64,000 bases of DNA from Halopseudomonas sabulinigri (GCF_900105255.1 NZ_LT629763.1:186001-250000), one strand, 5' to 3'. Shown: positions 26,438 through 36,078, counted from the stretch's first letter. Notes: generated by a model not told the origin, from the sequence alone. Translations and numbers: made by a program.

Positions 26438-28213
26438 ATGCGTCCCGAACTGCCCCCATCACGTTATGAAAAGCCATCTCCCTATCCTGAGCCGTACCTG
26501 GAGTATGGCGAAGATACGTTTTATGGCGAAGATACGGCTCGCCCGCACCTTGGCTGGTTATTGCTGCTGCCGATATTGCTGGTAATGGCGCTAGTCGCCT
26601 TTTGCTTGGTTGTGCCGGACAAGTGGCTTGCTGTAGAGCATATGGATCAGGCAGCGACGGTCATGCCCTTTGATCCACCGCGAATCGAGACTCAAGCGGC
26701 CTTGATGGGCGTTTCTCTGCCGCCTGCCAGCGTGCAGCAAAGGCTTCAACAGCGTCGCGCCTTTTTTTCCGGCGATTTTGAGTATCTGGACCAAAGTCTC
26801 AGTGCTCAACGACAGCAGGCTTTGCTCAACCCGCAGCAAACCATAGGCTACCATCCTTTTATTGAGGGTCTGGAGGATACCGCGCTGGCGGGTTTGGATG
26901 CCTGCCAACGGTGGTTGCAGGCGATGCCGGATTCGTACGTGGCGCATTGGGTATGTGCCGAGGTCTGGAATGACGGCGCCTGGGAAGCGCGCAGTGAAAA
27001 GCGCAGGAGCGACATCAATATTGCGCAAACCGTTCTGATGGAAGAGCGATTGCATCAGTCCAATCAGCTACTTGAGCGGGCGCTGACGCTTGATGAGCAG
27101 CCAGTGGAGGCACTGACCCTGCTTGCGCAGAATCACTTTCTGCTGGGTACCCGTATAGACGATGGCTTTGAGTGGGCGCAGCTGCTCAATGTATTCGACG
27201 GCAAAGATGCGGAGTTGTCTGAACCCTGGCCGCACTCACGCACCACCGGCTTGGCTAGTTCCTACATCGAGCGAGCGTTAGCGGTTTATCCGCGTTACTT
27301 GCCAGCACATCGGACCTGGGCCAATTTTCTGCAGCCGAGGTGGGGTGGAACACAGGCTCTGGTGCTGAGCGCCATAGATCAGGCGCAGCGCGCAGGAATA
27401 GAAGAGTCGGATTTGCTCGATATGCGTGATGACTTCGTGGTTTATCCTGCTACGTTTTCGACACCCGGTGCCACGCAAGCCTATTGGGAAAAGGCGATCG
27501 CTCAACAGCCCACTCGCAAACGTCTGGAAGGGCTGCTGCATGACCAGGTTGGCCGGCAAAATTGGAAGGCCATAGTGCCCGCAGCCGCAGCGCTGATTGT
27601 TCGTTACCCGGACGACGGCGACGCCTATTATTGGTTGGCGGAAGCCAGGAAAATGATGGGTCAGACCGATGAGGCGCGGGCGGCTTATCTCTACGCGGCT
27701 GCGTTGGGCAATGATGCAGCCGCCCAAGAGTTGATCATGGCCTTTATTCGCGGCGGCCTGGGCATCGACGAAAGCTATGCCGGCCCGAGTCTTCCCCAGC
27801 TATGCCATTACAGCGCGGCTCTGGGCTCACCCATTGGTGCCAACTGCCTCGGTGCTGGTTACTTCGAGGGTGGCCAGCCCGGTGTGCCTTTTGCACGTGA
27901 TCCCGGGCAAGGTTACGCCTGGCATTTGCTAGCCTCCCGAGCGGGCCATTACAACTCGCAGTTTGATCTTGGCTGGATGCTTTATAGCGGCCGGGTGCCG
28001 GGTGTTGATAGTGAGCAGGCTCAAGCGCTGGGGATATTCTGGTTGCGGCGTGCCGAGGAAAAGGGCCATACCTTTGCTGCCCGCAGGCTCGATGAACTAG
28101 GTGTTGATCGGTCCACATCGTTTATCAGTCGCGATAACCTATTTGCGGTGACCAACTCGCTCAAGACCGGTCTTTTGTGGGTGCGTCAGCGGCTGCGGAG
28201 TCTCTGGGCTTAG
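26438..28213 (+). CDS. Membrane-anchored DUF4034-like protein with TPR/Sel1 repeats
   Basis: 591 residues. A Pro/Tyr/Glu-rich cytoplasmic start carries a short direct repeat (YGEDTFYGEDT), followed by one membrane helix (about 40-60). The external part has a DUF4034-like region (RAFFSGDFEYLDQSLSAQRQ, AHWVCAEVWNDGAWEARSE, LAQNHFLLGTRIDDGFEWA) and helical repeats. The last 150 residues hold Sel1-type units (CHYSAALGSPIGANCLGAGY; ASRAGHYNSQFDLGWMLYSG; LRRAEEKGHTFAARRLDEL). Likely a scaffolding role in the envelope; no enzyme motif seen. A GH114 gene follows after 106 bp on the same strand, perhaps co-transcribed. Confidence 0.7.
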   Translation: MRPELPPSRYEKPSPYPEPYLEYGEDTFYGEDTARPHLGWLLLLPILLVMALVAFCLVVPDKWLAVEHMDQAATVMPFDPPRIETQAALMGVSLPPASVQQRLQQRRAFFSGDFEYLDQSLSAQRQQALLNPQQTIGYHPFIEGLEDTALAGLDACQRWLQAMPDSYVAHWVCAEVWNDGAWEARSEKRRSDINIAQTVLMEERLHQSNQLLERALTLDEQPVEALTLLAQNHFLLGTRIDDGFEWAQLLNVFDGKDAELSEPWPHSRTTGLASSYIERALAVYPRYLPAHRTWANFLQPRWGGTQALVLSAIDQAQRAGIEESDLLDMRDDFVVYPATFSTPGATQAYWEKAIAQQPTRKRLEGLLHDQVGRQNWKAIVPAAAALIVRYPDDGDAYYWLAEARKMMGQTDEARAAYLYAAALGNDAAAQELIMAFIRGGLGIDESYAGPSLPQLCHYSAALGSPIGANCLGAGYFEGGQPGVPFARDPGQGYAWHLLASRAGHYNSQFDLGWMLYSGRVPGVDSEQAQALGIFWLRRAEEKGHTFAARRLDELGVDRSTSFISRDNLFAVTNSLKTGLLWVRQRLRSLWA

Positions 28214-28319
28214 CCAAAAACTGCGTCGCTAATCCGCATCTATAACGTTACCTGGGCTGACGCTTGCCGGGTGAATCGGCTTTTGCTGCGGGGCGCTTTG
28301 CCGGCACAGGAGTAATCGA

Positions 28320-29174
28320 ATGCGCAAGGTCAGTTTGCTGTTGGGCTGCGTCCTCGTTGTCGCTATTTGGCAGACAACGGCAGTGGCCGAAGGGCTGCTA
28401 TCAGTCAACACCGAAGGCCGATGGTATCGCCCGGCTGTGGGGGTGAGCTGGCAGTGGCAGTTGCTGGTTGATGACGAGCATCCGTTGAACACGGCTTACG
28501 AGGCGGAACTATACAATCTGGACCTGTTCAGCACGCCTGCGACCACCATCAGCCTATTGCAGGCTGCCGGTCGCCGCGTGGTCTGCTACTTCTCGGCTGG
28601 CACCTACGAGAGCTACGTAGCAGACCGCAATCAGTTTGCCGCCAGGGATGTGGGCCAGGTTCTCGCGGACTGGCCCGATGAGCGATGGCTGGATATCCGC
28701 TCACCCGCGGTACAGCGCATCATGACCGAGCGTCTGGACTTGGCGGCAAGCAAGGGCTGCGACGCGGTCGAGCCGGATAACGTGCAGGGGTATCTGGAGG
28801 ACACCGGCTTTGCTCTCAGCGCCGAACATCAGCTCGCCTACAATCGCTTTATTGCCACCGAGGCGCATCGCCGCGGTTTAGCCGTAGGGCTGAAGAACAG
28901 CCTGGAGCAGGTTGCAGAGCTGGTTGATTACTTTGATTTTTCCATTAACGAGCAATGCTTCCAGTACAAGGAATGTCAGCCATTACTGGCTTTCATTGAG
29001 GCGGGCAAGCCGGTACTGAATGTCGAATATCCAGACCAGCATCTCGCCCTGGATGCACACTGGGTAGCGACGCTGTGCGCTGCTGCCAACGCTCGCCAGT
29101 TCAGCACGCTGATACTGCCGGTGGAGCTGGATGACCGCTTTCGTATTGCGTGCGCGGACGCCGCATCGAGATGA
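28320..29174 (+). CDS. Secreted GH114 endo-alpha-1,4-polygalactosaminidase-like glycosidase
   Basis: 284 residues with a signal peptide (MRKVSLLLGCVLVVAIWQTT, cut near AVA-E). Matches the GH114 barrel: WQWQLL, LYNLDLFSTP, GRRVVCYFSAGTYESY, ERWLDIRSPAVQRIM, KGCDAVEPDNVQGY (catalytic acidic region), GLAVGLKNSLEQ, FDFSINEQCFQYKEC and GKPVLNVEYPD. The family hydrolyses galactosaminogalactan-type or partially deacetylated galactosamine polymers and is related to the hydrolase domain of PelA. There are no Pel synthesis genes nearby, so it may attack foreign or its own exopolysaccharide. Length is normal for a single-domain member. Confidence 0.9.
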   Translation: MRKVSLLLGCVLVVAIWQTTAVAEGLLSVNTEGRWYRPAVGVSWQWQLLVDDEHPLNTAYEAELYNLDLFSTPATTISLLQAAGRRVVCYFSAGTYESYVADRNQFAARDVGQVLADWPDERWLDIRSPAVQRIMTERLDLAASKGCDAVEPDNVQGYLEDTGFALSAEHQLAYNRFIATEAHRRGLAVGLKNSLEQVAELVDYFDFSINEQCFQYKECQPLLAFIEAGKPVLNVEYPDQHLALDAHWVATLCAAANARQFSTLILPVELDDRFRIACADAASR

Positions 29175-29313
29175 TCGACCTGGGTGGTTGCAAGGCCATC
29201 TTTTTTTACACCCGCCATTGAGTTGTGCTTTACCCAGCGCCGCCACTAGGGATAACGTCGGTCAGACTAGCAGCGCCGTCGCTGCAACTATCGCTATCGC
29301 GAACAGGGACGAT

Positions 29314-30177
29314 ATGAATAACCATCCTCGCGCCACTGCAATTCAGGAAAGCCCCAACGGTAACGATGTGCCGGTCGCGGTGCTGGTCGACTGCGATAAC
29401 GTACCGCCCGAAATTCTGCCCTATGCCTTACGCATGGCAGCACAGTTCGGCCGCGTTGCCCTGCGCCGCGGTTACGGCAATCATGCCACCTTGGCCAACC
29501 GCTGGCAGGAAGCGCTGGTGCGACTGGCCTTTACCCCGCACCTGCAATACCAATACGCCTCCGGCAAGAACACGGCTGATATTGCACTCGCACTGGATGC
29601 GCTCGAGGCGATGTTTGATCATCGTGCAGAAACCTTTTGCCTGGTAACCAGCGACTCCGACTTTGCCTACCTATGTCGCAAGCTGCGCGAGCGCGGCGCT
29701 CGCGTGTGTATCGTGGGGGAGGCCAAAACGCCGGAGGCTTTGCGTAACGCCAGCGATCAGTTCTTTGAATGGTCGCCCGCCGAGGCTGACGCTGAGGCAG
29801 CTAGTGACTCGGCGGAAAAGTCACCAGCAAAAAAGGAGCCCACGACCAAGCGCAAGTCTGCCAAAGCCGAGCAAGGCAAGGAGGCTCCGAAAGAGGCGGT
29901 CAAGGAACCACCGAAGGAGAGTAGTAAAAGCACCACCAAACACCGCCCGCGCTTTGTGGTTGAGGCGGTCTCGCTGCTGGTCAGCGAGTCTTCCGAGGGC
30001 AGGGTCGGACTGGGGCCGCTGGGACAATACCTCAAGCGGACTGATCCAGCGTTCGCACCAAAAAACTACGGCCACTCCGGTCTGCTGGATATGGTGAAAA
30101 CGTACGATCTGCTGGAGCTGCACAAGGAGGCTGGCGGTAACTGGACGGTGGGCCTGGCGGACGTCAAGGCAGGTTAG
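29314..30177 (+). CDS. NYN-domain ribonuclease-like protein with C-terminal LOTUS (OST-HTH) domain
   Basis: 287 residues from the ATG at 29314, preceded by AGGGAC. The NYN/PIN-like domain (about 20-160) has acidic motifs VAVLVDCDNVPPE, SGKNTADIALALDALEAMF and FCLVTSDSDFAYLC, consistent with a metal-dependent RNase fold. A Lys/Glu/Ala-rich, highly charged linker (about 165-215) leads to a LOTUS/OST-HTH domain (SLLVSESSEGRVGLGPLGQY, APKNYGHSGLLDMVKTYDLL). This pairing occurs in LabA/MARF1-like proteins that act on RNA, with the LOTUS domain probably binding RNA. The target is unknown. Confidence 0.88.
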   Translation: MNNHPRATAIQESPNGNDVPVAVLVDCDNVPPEILPYALRMAAQFGRVALRRGYGNHATLANRWQEALVRLAFTPHLQYQYASGKNTADIALALDALEAMFDHRAETFCLVTSDSDFAYLCRKLRERGARVCIVGEAKTPEALRNASDQFFEWSPAEADAEAASDSAEKSPAKKEPTTKRKSAKAEQGKEAPKEAVKEPPKESSKSTTKHRPRFVVEAVSLLVSESSEGRVGLGPLGQYLKRTDPAFAPKNYGHSGLLDMVKTYDLLELHKEAGGNWTVGLADVKAG

Positions 30178-30318
30178 CAGAGCTTCGCCTTTAAGCGTTT
30201 CGCTAAATTATGGAGCGCGCCGGCCCCGGCTGGGCTATGCACTTTCTCTTGTTGGTGTGGTCTGCATAGAAGCTGCCGCTTTGCGGTTGCTGATATGGGC
30301 TAATGAGAGGAAGACCAC

Positions 30319-31518
30319 ATGGATTTGCGTTCAGGGCATTGTTTTTGGCCGATCAACTCGGGCTTGATTCAGCCTTATCCCAGCCTGGCTGGTGATCTTG
30401 ACTGTGACGTACTGGTGATAGGCGCGGGCATTACCGGCGCCTTGATTGCGGATTACCTTACGCAGAAAAAGGCCAAGGTCGTGGTGCTGGATCGTAGAGA
30501 TGTGGTCAGCGGCAGCACCAGCGCTTCGACGGCGATGCTGCAATACGAAATCGACACGCACCTGAGTGACCTGATTACCCGCATCGGCAAGGATCCGGCC
30601 GAACGTGCCTATCACCTGTGCTCTGATGCCATCGATAAACTGGCGAAAATCACCAAGGATTTGCCGGACTGTGGCTTTGAGCGCTACAGCAGCTTTTACT
30701 TCGCCTCCAGCGAGGATGACGTTTCCGCCCTGGAGCGCGAATATGAGGCGCGCAAGCAGGCTGGTTTTGATATTGAGCTGTGGCGCACCAAGGACATCAC
30801 CAGCCGCTTCAATTTCAGCGCGCCCTGTGGTCTGTATTCCAAACAAGGCGCGCAGGTAGATCCTTTCCGTCTCGCCCACGCTTTACTGGCCCGTGCCAGC
30901 AAAGCGGGCGCGCAGATTTTTGACCGTACCGAGGTCAGCGATATAGACCAGGTACAGGACGGCATCGTTGCGTACACGGCAGAGGGGCATCAGGTACGTG
31001 CGCAGAAGGTGGTATTTGCCTGCGGTTATGAAGCGCAAAGCTGGTTGCAGGAGAAGGTTGTTGATCTCAACAGCACCTTCGCATTGGTGACTGAACCGGT
31101 TGATTCGTTTGAGGGCTGGTATGAGCAGTGCCTACTTTGGGAGTCCGAACGCCCCTACACTTACATGCGCACCACCAGTGATAACCGGATTCTGATTGGT
31201 GGTGAAGATGAGCCGTACAAAAACAGCGAACTGCGCGACAAGGCCTTGCCCAAGAAGACCAAGGCGCTGAGCAAAAAACTGTCTGCGTTGATGCCTTCGA
31301 TTCCCTTCCAGGTGGCGTACTCCTGGGCCGGCACCTTCGGTGAAACCGAGGATGGCCTGGCGTACATAGGGGAAACGCGGGAGTTCCCCAATGCTTATTT
31401 TGCACTGGGCTACGGTGGCAACGGCATAACCTACAGCGTGACCGCGGCGCAGATCATCGCCGACCTGTATCTGGGCAAGAGCAATGCCGACGCGGACCTG
31501 TTCCGCTTCGGCCGTTAG
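30319..31518 (+). CDS. FAD-dependent oxidoreductase (DAO family)
   Basis: 399 residues. Rossmann FAD site DVLVIGAGITGALIADYL, followed by VVVLDRRDVVSGSTSASTAM, as in the DAO/glycine-oxidase superfamily. The FAD-binding C-terminus is present (YSWAGTFGETEDGLAYIGET, YFALGYGGNGITYSVTAAQI). The N-terminal SGHCFWPINSG resembles gamma-glutamylputrescine oxidoreductase-like proteins, but no polyamine genes are adjacent. GAGGAAG precedes the ATG. It is not in an operon; it converges with the histidine kinase gene, 15 bases apart. Substrate unknown. Confidence 0.88.
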   Translation: MDLRSGHCFWPINSGLIQPYPSLAGDLDCDVLVIGAGITGALIADYLTQKKAKVVVLDRRDVVSGSTSASTAMLQYEIDTHLSDLITRIGKDPAERAYHLCSDAIDKLAKITKDLPDCGFERYSSFYFASSEDDVSALEREYEARKQAGFDIELWRTKDITSRFNFSAPCGLYSKQGAQVDPFRLAHALLARASKAGAQIFDRTEVSDIDQVQDGIVAYTAEGHQVRAQKVVFACGYEAQSWLQEKVVDLNSTFALVTEPVDSFEGWYEQCLLWESERPYTYMRTTSDNRILIGGEDEPYKNSELRDKALPKKTKALSKKLSALMPSIPFQVAYSWAGTFGETEDGLAYIGETREFPNAYFALGYGGNGITYSVTAAQIIADLYLGKSNADADLFRFGR

Positions 31519-31533
31519 CACTCAGGTCGCTAC

Positions 31534-32739
31534 TCAGGTCGCAACCGACTTCTCGATCTGGTTGGGGAATCTGGCCACAAAGCAGGTGCCGAACTCGTCG
31601 GTGGAGGACACGCCCAGCGTGCCCTCGTGGCTTTGCGCAATCTGCGAGGCGATGTACAGACCCAATCCCAGGCCTTCGCCGCGCCCGTCTGCCTGCGATC
31701 GGGTAAAGGGATGAAAGAGCAGCGGCATCAGCTCCTGGGCAATGCGCTTGCCCTGATTGGTAACCGAGAGGATGACGTGATTGTCTTCGACCGTGGCGGT
31801 GATGCTGATCGGCGCCGCAGGTGCACCGTGATTTACCGCATTGACCAGTAGATTTGACAGCAGCTGCCCCATTCGACCGGCATCACAGAAACTCTGCTCC
31901 GGCAGCACCAGCTCTCGGTGCAGTGAACGGGCGGGATGTGTAGCGGCCACCTCGTCTATCACCGCGTTGAGCGCGTAAGCCAGTTGATCTGTCATCACCC
32001 GGCGCACGGGGATGCCGCCGCCGAGGCGGCCGCGGGAAAAGTCCAGCACATCCTCGATCAGCGCGCTCATGCGAACCGAACTCTGTGTTATCGACGTGGC
32101 AAGCTCGCGGTCACGCTCGACCGTCAGCTTGCTTTGCAGCAGTTCGGCGCTCATGCCGATTGCCGTCAGGGGAGAGCGCAGATCGTGGCCCAACACGGCA
32201 ATGAACTGCTCGCGCAGGCGACCGGTTTCCGTCTCTCTGGCCAGGGCAGCTTCGATCTGCTCCTGCGCTTCCTGCATATCCAGCTGGACTGCAATCAACT
32301 GGGCGAACAGCTCTAGCGTCTTGCGCGCTGCAGATTCATCAAACTGCGCGGGCACGCTGTCGATGGCGCAAAGCGTGCCAAAGAACTCCCCATTGGCGCG
32401 CACAATCGGGATGGAAACATAGCTTTCCAACTGGTAAGTACGCGGCGTGTGGTGCGTGGAATAAACCGGATCTTTTTTTACGTCGCGGAAAATCACCGGC
32501 TGGCGGTGATCGCGAATCTCATTGCAGATGGTGGTGTCGAGCACCAACTCGCCGCCGGGCAGCAGACCAAAGTCGATGGAATCGTCTACCGCACAGGCGA
32601 CCCATTTCTCGGTAGTAACTCTGGCAATCGCGGCAAAGCGCATACCGGTGGTCTGCTTCATCATGCTGAGTATCAGCGGGACGGCGTCAATCCGGGCAAT
32701 TTTTAGGACGTCACCCTCAAGGTTGGAACAGTCAGACAT
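31534..32739 (-). CDS. Cytoplasmic GAF-domain sensor histidine kinase
   Basis: 401 residues, no membrane segment. An N-terminal GAF domain (about 20-170; FAAIARVTTEKWVACAVDD, YVSIPIVRANGEFFGTLCAI) precedes a HisKA box with His in LGHDLRSPLTAIGMSAEL and an ATPase domain (LLSNLLVNAVNHG; GEGLGLGLYIASQIA). The G1 box reads VTNQGKRI, with Asn for the usual Asp, as in several bacteriophytochrome-like kinases. The GAF lacks an obvious bilin Cys context, so the ligand is unknown. No response regulator is adjacent, so it is an orphan kinase. Confidence 0.88.
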   Translation of the reverse strand: MSDCSNLEGDVLKIARIDAVPLILSMMKQTTGMRFAAIARVTTEKWVACAVDDSIDFGLLPGGELVLDTTICNEIRDHRQPVIFRDVKKDPVYSTHHTPRTYQLESYVSIPIVRANGEFFGTLCAIDSVPAQFDESAARKTLELFAQLIAVQLDMQEAQEQIEAALARETETGRLREQFIAVLGHDLRSPLTAIGMSAELLQSKLTVERDRELATSITQSSVRMSALIEDVLDFSRGRLGGGIPVRRVMTDQLAYALNAVIDEVAATHPARSLHRELVLPEQSFCDAGRMGQLLSNLLVNAVNHGAPAAPISITATVEDNHVILSVTNQGKRIAQELMPLLFHPFTRSQADGRGEGLGLGLYIASQIAQSHEGTLGVSSTDEFGTCFVARFPNQIEKSVAT

Positions 32740-32922
32740 CAGGTGGCGCCAAATAGGGAAGTTTCCGGGAGTTTAGGCGTTATCAGCCTGTTTGCCTATG
32801 CACCGCTTGCGCTGGCCAGTGAGCGCGGGCCTGGCTAAGCGGTCTTCGGCAATACATGACTTCCCGCGTAAAAGCGGGATAATGGCCGCCAATTCGTCTC
32901 GCTCGCTATTCTGGTGCCCCCC

Positions 32923-35118
32923 ATGGAAATCAAGGTCAACTTTCTCGACAACCTGCGGCTTGAAGCCAAGTTCGATGACTTCACGGTGGTGTCTGATCAA
33001 CCGATTCGCTACAAGGGCGATGGTTCGGCGCCGGGCCCATTTGACTACTTCCTGGCGTCTTCGGCGTTGTGCGCGGCCTACTTCGTCAAGCTGTACTGCA
33101 ACACGCGCAATATACCCACCGACAATATTCGTCTCTCGCAGAACAACATCGTCGACCCTGAGAACCGCTATAAGCAGACCTTCAAGATTCAGGTCGAGTT
33201 GCCGGCGGATATCTCCGAGAAAGATCGCCAGGGCATTCTGCGCTCCATCGACCGCTGCACCGTCAAGAAGGCAGTACAAACCGGGCCTGACTTCATTATT
33301 GAAGAAGTCGAGAATCTCGATGCTGACGCCCAGTCATTGCTGATGCCCATGCAGGCAGAGGGTGACGGCACGCGGATTCTCGGCAAGGATCTGCCGCTCG
33401 AGCAGACCATCGCTAATATGTCCGGCATCCTCGCTGACCTGGGCATGAAGATTGAGATCGCCTCGTGGCGCAACATCGTGCCCAATGTCTGGTCGCTGCA
33501 TATCCGCGATGCGCAATCGCCGCTGTGCTTTACCAACGGCAAGGGCGCCACCAAGGAAGCGGCGTTGGCCTCGGCGCTCGGCGAGTTCATCGAGCGGCTG
33601 AACTGCAACTTCTTCTACAACGATCAGTTCTGGGGCGAAGACATCTCCAATGCCGACTTTGTGCATTACCCGAACGAGCGCTGGTTCAAACCCAGCCGTA
33701 AGGACGCGCTGCCAGCGGGGCTGCTGGATGAGTACTGCCTTGAGATCTACAACCCCGAAGCGGAGCTGCGCGCCTCGCATTTGATCGACACCAACTCGGG
33801 CAATGTTGAGCGCGGCATTTGCGCACTGCCCTATGTGCGCCAGTCCGATGGCGAAACGGTTTACTTCCCCTCCAACCTGATCGAGAACCTGTTCCTCAGT
33901 AACGGCATGAGCGCTGGCAATACCCTGGCCGAAGCGCAGGTGCAGTGCCTGTCGGAAATCTTCGAGCGGGCGGTGAAGCGCGAGATTCTGGAAGGTGAAA
34001 TGGCGCTGCCGGATGTGCCCGAAGCCGTCATCGCCAAGTATCCCGCCATCGCGGCCGGTATTCAGGCGCTGGAGGAGCAGGGCTTCCCGGTGCTGGTGAA
34101 AGATGCATCGCTCGGTGGTGAATTCCCGGTCATGTGCGTGACCCTGATGAACCCACGCACCGGCGGCGTTTTTGCCTCCTTTGGCGCACACCCCAGCTTT
34201 GAAGTGGCGCTGGAGCGCAGCCTCACCGAGCTGCTGCAGGGCCGCAGCTTCGAAGGTTTGAATGACCTGCCGCAGCCTACTTTTGAAAGCCAGGCGGTGA
34301 CCGAGCCGAACAACTTTGTCGAGCACTTTATCGATTCCAGCGGTGTGGTCTCCTGGCGCTTTTTCAGCGCAAAAGCCGACTATGAGTTTGTCGAGTGGGA
34401 TTTCTCGGGGCAGGGCGAAGACTCCAATGTGCAGGAGGCGCAAACCCTGTTCGGCATCCTCGAAGGCCTGGGCAAGGAAGCCTACATGGCGGTCTATGAC
34501 GATCTGGGCGCCACCGCCTGCCGCATTCTGGTGCCGGGCTATTCCGAGGTGTACCCGGTGGATGACCTGATCTGGGATAACACCAACAAGGCGCTGTACT
34601 TCCGCGACGACATACTCAACCTGCATAGCCTGGATGAGGCGCAGCTGCAGGATCTGGTTGAACGGCTGGAAGAGAGCGAGCTGGATGATTACACCGACAT
34701 CAAAACGCTGATCGGTATCGAGTTTGATGACAACACTGTGTGGGGTCAGCTGACGATTCTGGAATTGAAGGCGCTGATCTATCTGGCGCTGCAGCAGTTT
34801 GAAGAGGCCAAGGAGCTGGTCGAAACCTTCCTGCAATTCAACGACAACACGGTTGAACGCGGGCTGTTCTACCAGGCGGTTAATGTGGTGCTCGAAGTCC
34901 TGTTGGACGACGAGCTGGAGCTGGCCGACTTTGCGCCCAACTTCGAGCGCATGTTTGGCGCGGAGCGCCTGGACGCGGCGATCGGCTCCCTTGACGGCAG
35001 CGTACGTTTCTATGGTCTCACGCCCACCAATACGCAACTGCAAGGGCTGGACCGTCACCTGCGCCTGATCGACAGCTACAAGAAGCTGCATGCCGCGCGG
35101 CAACGAGCCGCCGGCTGA
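32923..35118 (+). CDS. OsmC-YcaO fusion protein
   Basis: 731 residues from the ATG at 32923; no clear Shine-Dalgarno, and a GTG at 32914 is an alternative. Residues 1-140 form an OsmC-like domain (GDGSAPGPFDYFLASSALCA, with the OsmC Cys in ALCAAYFVKLYC). The rest is a YcaO domain with its ATP-binding acidic and Ser motifs (EAALASALGEFIERLNCNFF, LAEAQVQCLSEIFERAVKRE) and a C-terminal helical extension as in E. coli YcaO. YcaO proteins activate backbone amides with ATP; E. coli YcaO assists RimO in methylthiolating ribosomal protein S12. Natural OsmC-YcaO fusions are known in Proteobacteria. No precursor peptide gene is nearby. Confidence 0.9.
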   Translation: MEIKVNFLDNLRLEAKFDDFTVVSDQPIRYKGDGSAPGPFDYFLASSALCAAYFVKLYCNTRNIPTDNIRLSQNNIVDPENRYKQTFKIQVELPADISEKDRQGILRSIDRCTVKKAVQTGPDFIIEEVENLDADAQSLLMPMQAEGDGTRILGKDLPLEQTIANMSGILADLGMKIEIASWRNIVPNVWSLHIRDAQSPLCFTNGKGATKEAALASALGEFIERLNCNFFYNDQFWGEDISNADFVHYPNERWFKPSRKDALPAGLLDEYCLEIYNPEAELRASHLIDTNSGNVERGICALPYVRQSDGETVYFPSNLIENLFLSNGMSAGNTLAEAQVQCLSEIFERAVKREILEGEMALPDVPEAVIAKYPAIAAGIQALEEQGFPVLVKDASLGGEFPVMCVTLMNPRTGGVFASFGAHPSFEVALERSLTELLQGRSFEGLNDLPQPTFESQAVTEPNNFVEHFIDSSGVVSWRFFSAKADYEFVEWDFSGQGEDSNVQEAQTLFGILEGLGKEAYMAVYDDLGATACRILVPGYSEVYPVDDLIWDNTNKALYFRDDILNLHSLDEAQLQDLVERLEESELDDYTDIKTLIGIEFDDNTVWGQLTILELKALIYLALQQFEEAKELVETFLQFNDNTVERGLFYQAVNVVLEVLLDDELELADFAPNFERMFGAERLDAAIGSLDGSVRFYGLTPTNTQLQGLDRHLRLIDSYKKLHAARQRAAG

Positions 35119-35148
35119 TTCACAGAGGCAAGGTTACTGGCGCGCCGT

Positions 35149-36078
35149 TCAGCCTTCGCGCCAGCGATCCCAGGGCGCCACGGGCGTCACTGCTGCGCTC
35201 AGGTAGTCCATGAATGCCTTCACCTTCGGTGTTGCGATCTGGCGCTCCCGAGTGAGCACATACAGCTCGCGCCGCCCTGGCATGACCTCGCACCGCCAGC
35301 TGTTCAACAGTGGCACCAAAGCGCCTTTGGCGAGCTCATCTGCGACCAGCCAGGTGGGAAACAGGACGATGCCTTGCCCCAATAGCGCCGCGCGCAGCAA
35401 GCTCCCGGCATCGTTGCTGGTCAGGCGGCCCCCAACCTCGTAGGCCTGTTCTGTTGATGACCCCGTCCGCTGAAAGTACCAGCGCTGGCGGCCCAGTTCC
35501 CCCTGATAGACCAGACAATCATGTTGGCCAAGGGCTTCGGGATCGCTGGGCGTCCCCTGTTTTTCCAGGTAAGCAGGCGCGGCGGCCACGACATAGTTCA
35601 TTGGTGCCAGGCGCCGGGCGACCAAGGAAGAGTCTGCCAGATTGCCGACCCTGAAGGTGATGTCATGACCCTCGCGCACGGGATCAATAACTCGATCATT
35701 CAACAGCAGTTCGACCTTGATGGCCGGAAACTCCTGCTGAAAGCGGTGCAGCAACGGCACCAGCTGGTATTGGCCAAAGGCACTGGGTGCGTTGATTCGC
35801 AACACGCCGCCGGGTTTGGACTGGGATTCACGCAGGGCTTCATTGGCCGTGGCCAGGCGCTCGAGAATGTCGCGCACCTCTTCATAGTATTGCCGGCCGG
35901 CTTCGGTCAGGGTGACCGCGCGCGTGTGTCGATAGAGCAGTGGCTGGCCCACTGCGTGCTCCAAGGCTTGAATTTGGCGCGATACCGACGACACTGCCCG
36001 ATGGAAATGGCGTGCGGCGGCGGTGAAGCTGCCGGTAGCCGCGACCCGCTCGAAGACGAGTAAAGCGTTAAGGTCCAT
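35149..36078 (-). CDS. LysR-family transcriptional regulator
   Basis: 309 residues from the ATG at 36078, chosen for the standard LysR N-terminus (MDLNALLVFERVAATGSFTA); the longer frame upstream is noncoding. The winged helix-turn-helix (AARHFHRAVSSVSRQIQALE) and the effector domain (INAPSAFGQYQLVPLLHRFQ; DITFRVGNLADSSLVARRL) are complete. Divergent from the PRISE-like reductase gene with 136 bp between, the normal arrangement for a LysR protein and its target. The intergenic region contains TTGC / GCAA arms (TTGCGATAACGCTGATTG region) that could be a site. Confidence 0.9.
   Translation of the reverse strand: MDLNALLVFERVAATGSFTAAARHFHRAVSSVSRQIQALEHAVGQPLLYRHTRAVTLTEAGRQYYEEVRDILERLATANEALRESQSKPGGVLRINAPSAFGQYQLVPLLHRFQQEFPAIKVELLLNDRVIDPVREGHDITFRVGNLADSSLVARRLAPMNYVVAAAPAYLEKQGTPSDPEALGQHDCLVYQGELGRQRWYFQRTGSSTEQAYEVGGRLTSNDAGSLLRAALLGQGIVLFPTWLVADELAKGALVPLLNSWRCEVMPGRRELYVLTRERQIATPKVKAFMDYLSAAVTPVAPWDRWREG

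Noticed and set aside
33334-35103. 589-residue open frame antisense to the OsmC-YcaO gene
   Set aside because: The sense strand carries a clear OsmC-YcaO protein; the antisense frame is His/Gln/Gly-rich and without family motifs, as expected from GC-rich codon use.
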